Positions 1 through 9,470 are shown, numbered from the stretch's first letter. The stretch is DNA of 64,000 nt from Candidatus Thalassospirochaeta sargassi (GCA_028532855.1 JAQQAL010000022.1:185763-249762); one strand, 5' to 3'. Numbers and translations: made by a program. The notes: generated from the sequence alone by a model not told the origin.

Positions 1-340
1 GAAACTCACAGAAGTCGAAAAAACATAGTTTTATCTCCACTTTATCAAAAATCACATCTGTGAAAATTGTTCCTGTGAATTTACTTGTTAATATACTACG
101 GCAGGGAATTTTCAATTTTGAAATATTTGCTTTGCAAAACTTAAAATTAGTAATCCCGTCACAATCACTGAGCATGGCAACCGTAGAAGCCATAAACTCG
201 TCGGGATTTTTAATGTGGTTGAAGCAGTATTTGCTTCCGGTGACGGCATGCTCGACACAGTCTTTCTTAATACATTTTCTTGTTGAAAACATTAAATTAA
301 TATACCAGTATTTTTGAATTTGGTCGACAGATTTCTCCAT
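1..340 (-). CDS. Pentapeptide-repeat protein with Cys/His N-terminus (3' end beyond window)
   Basis: An open reading frame on the minus strand starts at ATG 340-338 and stays open through position 2, giving 113 codons before the window edge. The N-terminal 40 residues hold a Cys/His cluster (CIKKDC, then C and FNH about 14 residues on) that resembles a small zinc-binding knuckle. After it come pentapeptide-like units (NFKFC, KANIS, KLKIP, then FTGTIFTDVIF) in which every fifth residue is hydrophobic, as in right-handed quadrilateral beta-helix proteins. Function is unknown; such proteins are often cytosolic binding scaffolds. It is divergent from the Zn-ribbon gene at 378 with only 37 bases between. 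The C-terminus is not in the window, so total length is unknown. Confidence 0.75.
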   Translation of the reverse strand, partial: MEKSVDQIQKYWYINLMFSTRKCIKKDCVEHAVTGSKYCFNHIKNPDEFMASTVAMLSDCDGITNFKFCKANISKLKIPCRSILTSKFTGTIFTDVIFDKVEIKLCFFDFCEF

Positions 341-342
341 AC

Positions 343-371
343 TGGACAACGCTTTGCTATACGGGTATTAT
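343..371 (+). promoter_or_regulatory. Sigma-70-like promoter, possibly leaderless transcript
   Basis: TGGACA (343-348) and TATTAT (366-371) are separated by 17 bases. The expected start of transcription, about 7 bases downstream, falls on the ATG at 378, so the mRNA may begin at or next to the start codon. No Shine-Dalgarno sequence precedes that ATG. Inferred from consensus matching only. Confidence 0.4.
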
Positions 372-377
372 TTCTGC

Positions 378-668
378 ATGTCATATTGCTATTCATGCGG
401 AAAAGAGTTTCCTGGTGATATTAAAGTTTTCAGGAGTACCGAATGTCCTTTCTGCGGAAGGGATGTCAGAGTTTGTTTGAATTGTGAGTTTTACAGCCCC
501 GGGTCAAACTATGACTGCAGAGAGCATGTAAGCGAAGCAGTCATAGAAAAAGATAAAGCTAATTTTTGTGATTATTTCAGGCTTGGCGCGAATAAATCAT
601 CCGGTAGTGTTAAACGTAGAGCCGAAGAGGCGCGCTCAAATTTCAATAATCTTTTCGGCGATGAATAA
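378..668 (+). CDS. Small multi-CxxC zinc-ribbon protein, conserved hypothetical
   Basis: This is a 96-residue protein with CxxC pairs at residues 4/7, 23/26 and 33/36 plus Cys47 and Cys64, a pattern expected for one or two zinc sites. The C-terminal third is charged and helical (many Glu, Arg, Lys). I chose ATG 378, eight codons into a longer possible frame, because the first CxxC follows directly and the upstream codons overlap the probable promoter. Its last 8 bases overlap the murI start, so the two are likely co-translated. Function is unknown; the domain resembles small zinc ribbons with binding or regulatory roles, which is inference only. Confidence 0.65.
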   Translation: MSYCYSCGKEFPGDIKVFRSTECPFCGRDVRVCLNCEFYSPGSNYDCREHVSEAVIEKDKANFCDYFRLGANKSSGSVKRRAEEARSNFNNLFGDE

Positions 669-1452
669 TTCTCCCCTCCTTTTTATTGATTCGGGCATCG
701 GCGGCCTCCCTTATCTTGAGTGGCTGAAAAAGCGTATGCCCGAAGAATCTTTCGTGTATATTGCCGACAACAAGAATTTCCCCTTTGGGACAAAGAATAG
801 AAATGAGCTCATCAATATCATGGTAGCAACTATTGCCGAGGCCGAAGAACAGTACAGTCCGAAGGCGGCTGTGCTTGCCTGCAATACTGCGTCAGTTGTC
901 AGTCTTGACGTGCTCAGGAATAATTTCAATTTCCCTTTTATCGGTGTTGTCCCCGCTATAAAGCCGGCAGCTTTCACAACAAAGAATAAAAGAATCGGTC
1001 TTATGGCATCCAACCGTACAATAGAAGATGAATACACCGAAAGACTGATAAAAGATTTTGCCTCCGATTGTGAAGTTTTTAAACTGGCTGCCGGGGAGAT
1101 CATAGATTTTATTGAAAACCGGCTTTATAATTCCGATCAGGATGAGATAAGGGCTGTTATAGCACCTGCAGTAAAATATTTTAAGGATAATGAGGTCGAT
1201 ATTGTTGTCCTTGGCTGCACACATTTTCTGTTTCTCGAAAAAGAACTGCAGGAGGAACTTGGGGGAAATGTGATGATAATCGATTCCCGGGACGGGGTTG
1301 GTCGACAGATTATGAGAGTGCTTGAGGATAAAGATCTTAAATCCGGCCGGAAAACTGATGATAAGTTTATTCTCACAGGGAATAAAGAATCAAATGAAAA
1401 AATCAGGAATTATACCTGGATATCGGAGAAATACGGTTTATGCGCGGTTTAG
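661..1452 (+). CDS. murI: Glutamate racemase
   Basis: The 263-residue product interconverts L- and D-glutamate in the cytoplasm and supplies D-Glu for peptidoglycan. The family motifs are present: DSGIGG at residues 10-15 (catalytic Asp/Ser region), ACNTAS with Cys74, and LGCTHF with Cys186, the two cysteines that act as acid/base pair. Length is normal for MurI. ATG 661 was chosen because the conserved N-terminus begins there; the open frame extends upstream to 568 but that part lies in the preceding gene and has no family similarity. It overlaps the Zn-ribbon gene by 8 bases and rsgA by 13, so it belongs to one transcription unit with them. Confidence 0.95.
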   Translation: MNNSPLLFIDSGIGGLPYLEWLKKRMPEESFVYIADNKNFPFGTKNRNELINIMVATIAEAEEQYSPKAAVLACNTASVVSLDVLRNNFNFPFIGVVPAIKPAAFTTKNKRIGLMASNRTIEDEYTERLIKDFASDCEVFKLAAGEIIDFIENRLYNSDQDEIRAVIAPAVKYFKDNEVDIVVLGCTHFLFLEKELQEELGGNVMIIDSRDGVGRQIMRVLEDKDLKSGRKTDDKFILTGNKESNEKIRNYTWISEKYGLCAV

Positions 1453-2369
1453 TTCTATACGGTATCAATAACATTTATACGGTTAAGAGTGATTCTGGTT
1501 TGTTTGAATGCCGTATAAAGGGGAAACAGCTTAAATCTGAACGCAGAGATTATAATCCGATATGTTCGGGTGATTTTGTAGAAATTGAGGAAGACGAAAA
1601 TCATACAGGGAAGGGGATGATCACAAGCAGGCATGACCGGGGCAACTCTTTTGCACGCTGGAACCGGAAGAGAGGCCGGATACAGACAATCGCGTCTAAT
1701 ATTGATCTCCTCGTCTGTATTCTTTCTCCAGAATCCCCTCCGTTCAGGCCCAGATTTGCAGACAGAGTCCTTGTTAATGCTGAGGATAATTTCCCGGTGC
1801 TTATTGTTCTTAATAAAATTGACCAGGAATCAAACCCGGAGGTTGATAAAAGAATAAGCAACTGGGAATCCATGGGTTATAAGGTTATTCGGACCAGTGT
1901 GAAAACAGGCTTCGGGATTGAAGAGCTTAAAAATCAAATAAAGGGTAAAACAGCCGCATTCGTAGGTCAGTCAGGTGTCGGGAAGTCTTCACTTCTAAAT
2001 TCAATAGAACCTGGGTTGAAATTCAGGGTTGGAAGCGTATCGGAAAAATTCAACAAGGGTACTCATACAACCTGTTATGCTGTACTGGATACATGGGATG
2101 ATGGTGTTATAATTGATACTCCCGGTATCAAAGAGATTGACCCGGTAGGTATTGAGCCTGAAACACTTTCGCATTTCATGCGTGATTTTAAACCATATAT
2201 CGGAGAATGCACTCACTCAGTTTGTCTTCATAGGGATGAGCCCGGCTGTGCAGTAAAAGACGCAGTTGAAAACGAGGAAATAAGTGCTGAGCGCTATAAC
2301 AGCTATCTTCGAATACTAAGTGATCTTGAAATCAGGATAAAACAGAATAAATACAGAAAGGAGGTCTGA
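1440..2369 (+). CDS. rsgA: Ribosome small-subunit-dependent GTPase A
   Basis: RsgA (YjeQ/YloQ) is a circularly permuted GTPase that helps late 30S ribosome maturation. The protein (309 residues) has an N-terminal OB-fold, then the permuted motif order: G4 NKID first, then G1 GQSGVGKS near residue 175, then G3 DTPG. A C-terminal zinc knuckle is visible with Cys257, Cys262, His264 and Cys270. Start ATG 1440 overlaps the end of murI by 13 bases. The stop at 2367-2369 is followed one base later by the proposed mutS2 start, and the mutS2 ribosome-binding site lies inside the last rsgA codons, indicating coupling. Confidence 0.95.
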   Translation: MRGLVLYGINNIYTVKSDSGLFECRIKGKQLKSERRDYNPICSGDFVEIEEDENHTGKGMITSRHDRGNSFARWNRKRGRIQTIASNIDLLVCILSPESPPFRPRFADRVLVNAEDNFPVLIVLNKIDQESNPEVDKRISNWESMGYKVIRTSVKTGFGIEELKNQIKGKTAAFVGQSGVGKSSLLNSIEPGLKFRVGSVSEKFNKGTHTTCYAVLDTWDDGVIIDTPGIKEIDPVGIEPETLSHFMRDFKPYIGECTHSVCLHRDEPGCAVKDAVENEEISAERYNSYLRILSDLEIRIKQNKYRKEV

Positions 2370-2370
2370 G

Positions 2371-4725
2371 CTGGAAAGTCAGACGATAGATTTGCTCGAG
2401 TTTGATATCATAAGAGAAATGATAGCAGGCTGTGCAAAATCTCCGGGGGGAGCAAGCCTTATACGAGCTCAGGGGTTTGAGACGGAAGCGGATAAGCTTG
2501 ATCAGAAGAAAAATATAGTCAGTGACTGGAAGACTCTTTTGAACTCGGATATAAAGGATGGTATTGATACCTTTCCCGAGATTAATTTTATAGATAAATT
2601 ATCAAAAAGCGGGACAGTTCTAGAAGGCGCAGAACTAGCGGATGCGGCTGAATACATACGTGCTGCAGCCAAAATGAAATCCTTCTGTGCCAAAAAACCT
2701 GAAAACCTCAATCTTAACGGAGCGCTTGAAGCAGAATCAAAATTGCTTCCCGACATTATTCAATATTCCAAAGAAATATACAGTGAAATTAATCCGGACG
2801 GCAGCGTTAAAGATAACCATCCGCTGCTTAAAAGTGCACGATCAAGAATTGCGGGTCTTCATGGACGTATCAACCGTATTACTTCCGGATATATGAACGA
2901 CGACAGGGAGATATGGCAGTCGGCATCATCAACTCAGCGTGACGGAAGAATTGTCCTGCCGCTTAAGGCAAACTTCAAAGGCAGAATAAAGGGGCTGGTT
3001 CATGAAGTCTCATCAACCGGCGCTACAGTTTTTATTGAGCCCTTCGATTTGGTTGATCTGAATAATGAGATGGCCTACGAGCAGGGTATGCTTAACCAGC
3101 AGATTGTTAAAATTTACAGGGGACTTACTGAAAAACTTCGTGAAGCATCAGGCGATTTCAGGGTACTTATCGAGCAGGTTTCATATATCGACAGCTGGTA
3201 TGCAAGAGCAATTTTCAGTATAAGAAATAACTGCATACGTCCTCTCAGCCGGGAAAAAGGATTAATTATTAACAAAGGGAGACATCCTCTGCTTGGTAAA
3301 AACGCAGTTCCCATCAGTCTGTCTTTTGCCGATGATACAATTCTTATTATTACCGGTCCTAATGCCGGCGGGAAAACCGTGACGTTGAAAACATGCGGGC
3401 TTTTTGTTCTGCTGAATCAGTTTGCATGCGAGCTCCCGGCTGAAGAAGGAACTGAAATCGGTTTATATGAAAATATTTATGCTGATATCGGTGATGATCA
3501 ATCTATAGAAGAATCCCTGTCGACATTCTCAGGACATATGAAACGAATAAGCGAGATTGTTTACGAATGCGGTGAAAAATCCCTTGTCCTGCTTGATGAA
3601 CTCGGGTCAGGCACAGACCCTTCTCAGGGAGCGGCGATTGCAATGGCTGTTCTTGATAATATGAGGGCTAAGGGAATTTCTACTATAGTTACTTCTCATC
3701 ATGCTGCAGTAAAGAATTTCGGATACACCAGGAAGGGAGCAGTCAATGCTTCGGTATCTTTTGACGCGGAAACCCTGAGTCCGACCTATGAAATAATTGA
3801 GGGTGTCCCCGGAGAAAGCCATGCCGTTGAAATAGCTCAATCAATGGGTTTGCCGGACGGAATTGTCAGTGAAGCAGAAAAATATCTTGAAAACGGAGAT
3901 TCTACTGTATCAGAAATGATCAGAGAGCTTGAAAACAGACAGTTCCAGATTCTGGAGCGGGACAGACGGTTAGCTGAAGAAGAAGCCAGAAACAGAGAAG
4001 ATCGCAGGAAGCTTGATCTTACCAGGCTGAAACTGAAACAGGCTGAACATCAGATAAATCAGCAGGATTACAGCAAATTAAAAACTTTCGTTAAAGAATC
4101 AAGAAAAGAGCTTGAAAATTTAGTACGGGAACTACGTGAAGGTGAAATTACAAAAGAAAAAACACGACGTGTAAAAGAGCATATTGCCTCTTTAAATGAA
4201 AAGCTTGATAAGGAAAAGAAAAAAATTGATGATAATGAGACCGAACTCTTTTCAGATGACAGCAGTACGGGCAATGAAGCATTGAGCTTTGAACCCGGTC
4301 TTGAGGTTAGATATAAGAAAAATAATAAAAGCGGGGTGATTGTTGAGCCGCGGAAAAATAAATCCTGGCTTGTCGCATTCGGAAATATTAAGCTGACAAT
4401 AAATGAAAAGGAACTTATTCCTGAAAAAAGCAAAAATAACAAGATGAAGACTCCATCACTCGGAAGATCAGGTTATAACAGCAGTGCAGTATTCGAACTT
4501 GATCTGAGAGGAATGCGGGTTTATGAAGCTGAAGCGGCTTTGATTAAACAGATCGATACAGCACTGCTGTCAGGTTTATCTGATTTCAGTATTATCCACG
4601 GACTCGGGGAGGGGGTTCTTCAGAAAACCGTGCAGGATTTTTTAAAAACATGCAGCGCGGTTAAGGGTTTTGAATATTCTGATCCGGAACACGGCGGGTT
4701 CGGAAAGACAATAGTGAGGCTATGA
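2371..4725 (+). CDS. mutS2: MutS2 family ATPase/endonuclease with Smr domain, probable CTG start
   Basis: MutS2 is a MutS paralogue without the mismatch-binding domain; it suppresses recombination and also rescues collided ribosomes in some bacteria. From CTG 2371 the protein is 784 residues, the usual length. Walker A (GPNAGGKT) is near residues 329-337, Walker B (LLDELGSGTDP) near 406-416, a long charged coiled coil follows (about 500-620), and the C-terminal Smr nuclease domain (about 709-784) keeps LDLRG and the HGLGEG loop. I prefer CTG 2371 over TTG 2392: a strong AAAGGAGG at 2357-2364 sits 6 bases before the CTG, and the extra residues LESQTIDL restore the usual MutS2 N-terminus before LEFD. 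TTG 2392 has no ribosome-binding site. Confidence 0.92.
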   Translation: MESQTIDLLEFDIIREMIAGCAKSPGGASLIRAQGFETEADKLDQKKNIVSDWKTLLNSDIKDGIDTFPEINFIDKLSKSGTVLEGAELADAAEYIRAAAKMKSFCAKKPENLNLNGALEAESKLLPDIIQYSKEIYSEINPDGSVKDNHPLLKSARSRIAGLHGRINRITSGYMNDDREIWQSASSTQRDGRIVLPLKANFKGRIKGLVHEVSSTGATVFIEPFDLVDLNNEMAYEQGMLNQQIVKIYRGLTEKLREASGDFRVLIEQVSYIDSWYARAIFSIRNNCIRPLSREKGLIINKGRHPLLGKNAVPISLSFADDTILIITGPNAGGKTVTLKTCGLFVLLNQFACELPAEEGTEIGLYENIYADIGDDQSIEESLSTFSGHMKRISEIVYECGEKSLVLLDELGSGTDPSQGAAIAMAVLDNMRAKGISTIVTSHHAAVKNFGYTRKGAVNASVSFDAETLSPTYEIIEGVPGESHAVEIAQSMGLPDGIVSEAEKYLENGDSTVSEMIRELENRQFQILERDRRLAEEEARNREDRRKLDLTRLKLKQAEHQINQQDYSKLKTFVKESRKELENLVRELREGEITKEKTRRVKEHIASLNEKLDKEKKKIDDNETELFSDDSSTGNEALSFEPGLEVRYKKNNKSGVIVEPRKNKSWLVAFGNIKLTINEKELIPEKSKNNKMKTPSLGRSGYNSSAVFELDLRGMRVYEAEAALIKQIDTALLSGLSDFSIIHGLGEGVLQKTVQDFLKTCSAVKGFEYSDPEHGGFGKTIVRL

Positions 4726-4726
4726 T

Positions 4727-5125
4727 TTGGTATACAGTGAGAAGATTAGATATCTAGATAAAAAGCTGAAAATTGTCTTTGATCTTATTGACGATTTTCT
4801 TGAAAACAATTACGGTGATAAATACCATCTTCATCCAAACCGGCCTGAAAGAGGAGCTACTGCCAATAAAGCAAGTGACGGACTGTTTAATGTCGGTGCA
4901 AGTTTCAGCGCCGGATTCGGTTCTGCTTACGGACGCGGTTATGTTGTTGATGTTGATCTGGCTACTTTAGACCATGTCCCGGAGAAGACACAGAAAGATA
5001 TAGAAAATCAGGTTGCTGATCTGCTGCGTGAGATAATACCTGAATATTTCCCGGATCAGGACATCAGGATTAACAGAGACGGTAATGTTTTGAAAATTTA
5101 TGGTGAATTAGTTATACAGGATTAA
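4727..5125 (+). CDS. Conserved hypothetical protein (132 residues)
   Basis: I do not recognise a named family. The product is soluble, with no signal peptide or membrane helix. It has a helical N-terminal third (VFDLIDDFLENNYG), a Gly/Ala/Ser-rich middle (FSAGFGSAYGRG), and an acidic C-terminal half that looks like a small alpha/beta domain. The start is TTG 4727, one base after the mutS2 stop, with GTGAGG inside the mutS2 end as a likely ribosome-binding site, so it should be co-transcribed with mutS2. It is the last gene before the V-ATPase promoter region. Confidence 0.6.
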   Translation: MVYSEKIRYLDKKLKIVFDLIDDFLENNYGDKYHLHPNRPERGATANKASDGLFNVGASFSAGFGSAYGRGYVVDVDLATLDHVPEKTQKDIENQVADLLREIIPEYFPDQDIRINRDGNVLKIYGELVIQD

Positions 5126-5142
5126 ATTTTCATAGAAAATTT
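5124..5142. repeat. Perfect 8-bp inverted repeat before the V-ATPase promoters
   Basis: AAATTTTC (5124-5131), ATA, GAAAATTT (5135-5142) form a perfect palindrome that starts inside the stop codon of the preceding gene and runs into a TTGACC hexamer (5141-5146). It could be a weak terminator hairpin (a T-run follows at 5147-5152) or an operator. Confidence 0.4.
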
Positions 5143-5162
5143 GACCTTTTTTGCTAATGTAT

Positions 5163-5191
5163 TTGATTACGCGATAAAGGTTTAATAATAT
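5163..5191 (+). promoter_or_regulatory. Candidate promoter of the V-ATPase operon
   Basis: TTGATT (5163-5168) and TAATAT (5186-5191) with 17-base spacing. A second possible -35, TTGACC at 5141-5146, lies upstream but has no convincing -10 partner. The first gene of the operon starts at 5225. Confidence 0.5.
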
Positions 5192-5224
5192 AAAATAATA
5201 GATATTGTGTATGTGAGGGAAATA

Positions 5225-5830
5225 ATGGACGTTCAACTCAAAGAGCTATTAGAAAAAATCAATAAAGACGGAGTCGAAACTGCTGAGCAGAAGGCTTCCG
5301 AGATTATTGCAGATGCTGAGAAAAAAGCCTCTGATATAGTTGCCGGTGCAAAAAAAGAGGCCGGAAAAATAATTGCAGAAGGAAAGGCTGAAGCAGCCAG
5401 AGCCGAAGCCGGTGGAAAAGCTGCAATAGCACAGGCCGGCAGAGACCTTGTTTTAAAAACAAAAAATGAAATTGAAGTTCTTTTTAAATCGATAGTAAAT
5501 ACCGACACGGCTGCTGCGATGAAGGGTAAGACTCTTGAGGATGCCGTAATAACTGTGGTTAAGGCATGGGCAGACAGGGGAGACTATACTGTTCAGCTTT
5601 CTGAAAGTGATTTTACAGAACTTGAAAGCGGGCTCAAATCAAAATTATCCGAGGAACTTAAGAAGGGTATTGAAATTAAACCTTTCCCCGGCGTTGAGTC
5701 CGGTTTCAGGGTAACGGAAAAAGACGGTGCGTCTTATTTTAACTTTACATCGGAAGCAGTGGCTTCAAATCTTGCGGAGCTGCTGAATCCAAAACTTTCC
5801 GGGATTATTAAAGAATCAGATAAGGAGTAG
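5225..5830 (+). CDS. atpE: V-type ATP synthase subunit E
   Basis: Subunit E is the peripheral-stalk protein that links the catalytic head to subunit I. The 201-residue product has a long Ala/Glu/Lys-rich coiled coil (about residues 15-75, repeats such as EKKASDIVAGAKKEAG) and a globular C-terminal domain, as expected. I start at ATG 5225 rather than at 5207, because GAGGGA at 5215-5220 is then correctly spaced and MDVQLKELL begins the coiled coil. It is the first gene of a seven-gene operon. The partner stalk subunit G/H is not found in the operon. Confidence 0.88.
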   Translation: MDVQLKELLEKINKDGVETAEQKASEIIADAEKKASDIVAGAKKEAGKIIAEGKAEAARAEAGGKAAIAQAGRDLVLKTKNEIEVLFKSIVNTDTAAAMKGKTLEDAVITVVKAWADRGDYTVQLSESDFTELESGLKSKLSEELKKGIEIKPFPGVESGFRVTEKDGASYFNFTSEAVASNLAELLNPKLSGIIKESDKE

Positions 5831-5833
5831 ATT

Positions 5834-6388
5834 TTGGCTGAGTACTATTACACGGTCGCATCGCTTCCGATGCTGATTCTCGGTCAGGAGCCTTCCGTCA
5901 GTCTTGAATATTTTCTGGAAAACTGCCGCTATACCATGAATGAGAATGATTATGAAACCCTGCTTACAGCAGGACTTATTCCTGATAACGCTTCCGAATA
6001 TCCGGCGGTTGTACGATGGCAGAATTTTGAACGGACGCTGAGAAATGAACTGGCGGCGGTTCGAAGTCAGAAAACAGGTATTGATTATGATACCTACCGC
6101 CGTGAGGGCGAAACGGTGACTGGAGTTGCGGATGCAGTTCGTGAGGCTTCCAGTGCCGCCAATCCTGAAATCGGTGAAGATATTCTTGATGCTGCAAGGT
6201 GGCGATTTCTTGATGAACTTGAAAGTTCGCATAATTTTGATCTTACCAAACTGATTGTTTATTATATAAAGCTTCAGATATCAGAAAGAAGAAAAATGAT
6301 GAACGAACAGAACGGCCGGGAGAAATACGGAGAAATTTATCAGGGTATTACGGATAAAATACATCAATCATACGATGGAGAATTATAG
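5834..6388 (+). CDS. DUF2764 family protein of V-ATPase operons
   Basis: This 184-residue cytosolic protein (start TTG 5834, three bases after the atpE stop) fits the DUF2764 family, which occurs between subunits E and A in V-ATPase operons of spirochaetes and Bacteroidetes. The sequence begins YYYTVASLPML, a typical opening, and is largely helical and acidic. There is no biochemical function I know of. Its position, and the absence of subunits C and F from the operon, suggest that it may take a central-stalk or C-like role; that is inference. The stop is directly followed by the atpA start (no gap). Confidence 0.75.
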   Translation: MAEYYYTVASLPMLILGQEPSVSLEYFLENCRYTMNENDYETLLTAGLIPDNASEYPAVVRWQNFERTLRNELAAVRSQKTGIDYDTYRREGETVTGVADAVREASSAANPEIGEDILDAARWRFLDELESSHNFDLTKLIVYYIKLQISERRKMMNEQNGREKYGEIYQGITDKIHQSYDGEL

Positions 6389-8155
6389 ATGGCAGTAAGT
6401 AAAGGTAAAGTTATAGGTGTTAATGGAAACATGGTCACCGTTGCGGTTGAAGATGTTGTTTCCATGAATGAGGTTGCTTATATTGAAGTAGGCTCACAGC
6501 GGTTAAAAGCTGAGGTTATAAGAATTAAAAGCGATAATGCCGAGCTGCAGGTTTTTGAAATGACCGAAGGCATCGGGATTGGGGACAGTGTTGATTTCAC
6601 AGAAGAAATGCTTTCTGTAGAGCTTGGTCCTGGGCTTCTCGGTCAGGTCTTCGACGGTCTACAGAACCCGCTCCCGAAGCTTGCTGAGGAGTGCGGATTT
6701 TTTCTGGAGAGGGGTGTGTATCTTGGAGCACTTCCGACAGATAAAAAATGGTCTTTTACGCCCGCTGTAAAGGTGGGAGATAGTGTAGAAAAGGCTGACA
6801 CCATAGGAACAGTTCCAGAAGGAATTTTTGAACATAGAATCATGGTTCCTTTCAACTGCTATGACAGATACACTGTAAAAGAGGTAGTTTCTGCAGGCGA
6901 TTACACAATTAAAGATATTGTGGCAAAGCTTGAAGACAGCAAGGGCAACATAGTTGATGTTACAATGAGCTTTACATGGCCGGTTAAAAGACCAATTTCT
7001 GAATATGTTGAGAGATTGCGTCCTGTTAAACCGATGGTTACCAAGCTCCGGCTCGTAGACACTTTTTTCCCTGTTGCCCTGGGCGGAACGTACTGTATTC
7101 CGGGACCGTTCGGTGCAGGTAAAACCGTACTTCAGCAGGTAACCAGCCGTAACGCAGATGTAGACATCGTAATTGTCGCAGCCTGCGGAGAGCGCGCAGG
7201 TGAGGTTGTAGAAACCCTTAAAGAGTTTCCTGAATTGATTGACCCTAAGACCGGTAAATCACTTATGGAACGAACAATGATTATCTGTAATACATCTTCC
7301 ATGCCGGTTGCAGCACGTGAAGCTTCAGTATACACAGCAGTTACTCTGGCTGAATACTACAGGCAGATGGGACTAAACGTTCTTCTGCTTGCCGACTCAA
7401 CATCACGTTGGGCGCAGGCCATGCGTGAAATGTCAGGGCGGCTTGAAGAGATTCCAGGGGAAGAAGCTTTCCCTGCCTACCTTGAATCTACAATTGCTTC
7501 ATTCTATGAAAGGGCAGGCCGTGTAAGGCTTAAAGACGGAACAGAGGGATCGGTAACGATAGGCGGAACGGTAAGTCCTGCTGGTGGTAACTTCGAAGAG
7601 CCCGTAACTCAGGCTACACTTAAGGTTGTAGGCGCATTTCACGGATTATCAAGAGAGCGTTCCGATGCCCGTAAATATCCGGCGATTCACCCGCTTGATT
7701 CGTGGAGTAAATACACCGGTATTCTTGATGAAACAAGAACTGAAATTGCCCGTTCAATCATCCTCAGAGGAAATGAGGTTGAACAGATGATGAAGGTTGT
7801 CGGTGAAGAAGGAACAAGCACAAACGATTACATCACCTATCTTAAAGGTGATTTTGTTGATTCCGTTTATCTTCAGCAGAACTCATTCGACCCTGTAGAC
7901 AACTCAGTATCGCCTGAAAGACAGGACCATACATTCAATATCATGTTTGATATAATCACAGCTCAACTGGAGCTTGATACCAAGGAAAATGCTCGAACAT
8001 GGTTCTATCAGCTTAGACAGAAATACATCGATTACAACGGATCGGACTGGCAGAGCGAATCATTCAAGAAGCTCGAAACCGAAATTCTGGCTATGATTGC
8101 TGAAAAGAAAACCGGGGTAGATGAAAGCCTCCTGGCAATGCAGGTTGAGGAGTAA
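6389..8155 (+). CDS. atpA: V-type ATP synthase catalytic subunit A
   Basis: This is the catalytic nucleotide-binding subunit (588 residues) of the V1 head. The P-loop is GPFGAGKT at residues 239-246, preceded by the bulge region specific to A subunits (about 115-185). Further downstream are the [20 protein letters not shown] region and GTVSPAGGN, both typical of the family. It starts at ATG 6389 immediately after the DUF2764 stop and is followed by atpB five bases after its own stop (ATG 8160). Length and motifs are normal. Confidence 0.97.
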   Translation: MAVSKGKVIGVNGNMVTVAVEDVVSMNEVAYIEVGSQRLKAEVIRIKSDNAELQVFEMTEGIGIGDSVDFTEEMLSVELGPGLLGQVFDGLQNPLPKLAEECGFFLERGVYLGALPTDKKWSFTPAVKVGDSVEKADTIGTVPEGIFEHRIMVPFNCYDRYTVKEVVSAGDYTIKDIVAKLEDSKGNIVDVTMSFTWPVKRPISEYVERLRPVKPMVTKLRLVDTFFPVALGGTYCIPGPFGAGKTVLQQVTSRNADVDIVIVAACGERAGEVVETLKEFPELIDPKTGKSLMERTMIICNTSSMPVAAREASVYTAVTLAEYYRQMGLNVLLLADSTSRWAQAMREMSGRLEEIPGEEAFPAYLESTIASFYERAGRVRLKDGTEGSVTIGGTVSPAGGNFEEPVTQATLKVVGAFHGLSRERSDARKYPAIHPLDSWSKYTGILDETRTEIARSIILRGNEVEQMMKVVGEEGTSTNDYITYLKGDFVDSVYLQQNSFDPVDNSVSPERQDHTFNIMFDIITAQLELDTKENARTWFYQLRQKYIDYNGSDWQSESFKKLETEILAMIAEKKTGVDESLLAMQVEE

Positions 8156-8159
8156 AATA

Positions 8160-9455
8160 ATGCGAAAAGTGTACAGTAAAATAGAATCAATTGCCGGCAA
8201 CGTTATTACAGTTAAAGCCGACGGCATTAAATACGGAGAACTTGCTGAGGTAACAACATCATTCGGTAAATCTCTTGCTGATGTAATCCGGTTGGATGGA
8301 GATACAGTCTCACTTCAGGTTTACTCAGGTGGTCGGGGTGTTTCAACAGGAGATGAGGTGAGATTCCTCGGACATCCGATGCAGGTTTCCTTTTCAGATA
8401 ACCTTCTAGGTAGAATCTTTACCGGTTCAGGTGCTCCCCGGGATAACGGTCCCGAGCTGACTGAAAACATGATTGAAATAGGTGGCCCCTCAGTTAATCC
8501 GGCAAAGAGAATTATTCCCCGTAACATGATTAGAACCGGTCTTCCCATGATTGATGTTTTCAACACTCTTGTTGAATCACAGAAGTTGCCGATTTTCTCG
8601 GTTTCTGGAGAGCCGTATAATGAACTGCTTGCAAGAATTGCAATGCAGGCAGAGGTTGATATGATCATCCTGGGTGGAATGGGTCTCAAATACGACGACT
8701 ATCTTTTCTTCAAAGATACCCTTGAAGAGGGCGGTGCTCTTTCACGAACAATTTTCTTTGTTCATACCGCAGCTGATCCTATTGTAGAATCACTGCTTGT
8801 TCCGGATATTTCACTCGCAGTTGCTGAGAAGTTTGCACTAAAAGGGAAAAAGGTCCTTGTACTGCTTACCGATATGACTAACTTTTCCGATGCAATGAAA
8901 GAAATCGCAATTACACAGGAACAGGTTCCATCAAACCGCGGTTATCCAGGAGACCTTTATTCACAGCTTGCCTCAAGATATGAAAAGGCTGTCGATTTTG
9001 AGGGCGCAGGTTCTATAACAATCCTCGGTGTTACAACGATGCCTGGTGATGATGTTACACATCCGGTGCCGGACAACACAGGATATATCACTGAGGGACA
9101 ATACTATCTTAAGAACGGACGTATTGAGCCTTTCGGCTCACTCTCAAGACTGAAGCAGCAGGTTAACGGTGAAACCCGTGAAGATCACCGTGCTCTCATG
9201 GACGGAATGATTAAACTATATGCTGCATATCTTGAATCAATGGAAAAGAAGTCGATGGGTTTCAGGATGTCGGACTGGGATACAAAGCTGCTCAAATACG
9301 GTGTTATTTTCGAAAAGGAAATGATGGATCTTACTGTAAACATTCCTCTTGAAGGTGCATTGGACAAGGGCTGGGAAATACTATCAGAATGTTTTACACC
9401 CGAAGAAACAGGGTTGAAGACTGATCTGCTGAATAAATTCTGGCCGTCGAAATAA
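8160..9455 (+). CDS. atpB: V-type ATP synthase regulatory subunit B
   Basis: Subunit B (431 residues) alternates with A in the V1 hexamer and binds nucleotide without catalysing hydrolysis. As expected it lacks a P-loop; the corresponding segment is [15 protein letters not shown]. The conserved [11 protein letters not shown] and [19 protein letters not shown] blocks are present. ATG 8160 was chosen because the conserved N-terminus ([14 protein letters not shown]) starts there; an in-frame ATG at 8121 lies inside atpA. It precedes atpD with a 15-base gap carrying GGAAGG as ribosome-binding site. Confidence 0.97.
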   Translation: MRKVYSKIESIAGNVITVKADGIKYGELAEVTTSFGKSLADVIRLDGDTVSLQVYSGGRGVSTGDEVRFLGHPMQVSFSDNLLGRIFTGSGAPRDNGPELTENMIEIGGPSVNPAKRIIPRNMIRTGLPMIDVFNTLVESQKLPIFSVSGEPYNELLARIAMQAEVDMIILGGMGLKYDDYLFFKDTLEEGGALSRTIFFVHTAADPIVESLLVPDISLAVAEKFALKGKKVLVLLTDMTNFSDAMKEIAITQEQVPSNRGYPGDLYSQLASRYEKAVDFEGAGSITILGVTTMPGDDVTHPVPDNTGYITEGQYYLKNGRIEPFGSLSRLKQQVNGETREDHRALMDGMIKLYAAYLESMEKKSMGFRMSDWDTKLLKYGVIFEKEMMDLTVNIPLEGALDKGWEILSECFTPEETGLKTDLLNKFWPSK

Positions 9456-9470
9456 TAACGGAAGGTAATT

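Noticed and set aside
60..317. Plus-strand open frame of 85 codons
   Set aside because: It is antisense to the pentapeptide-repeat gene on the minus strand, whose codons make a clear protein with a repeat pattern.
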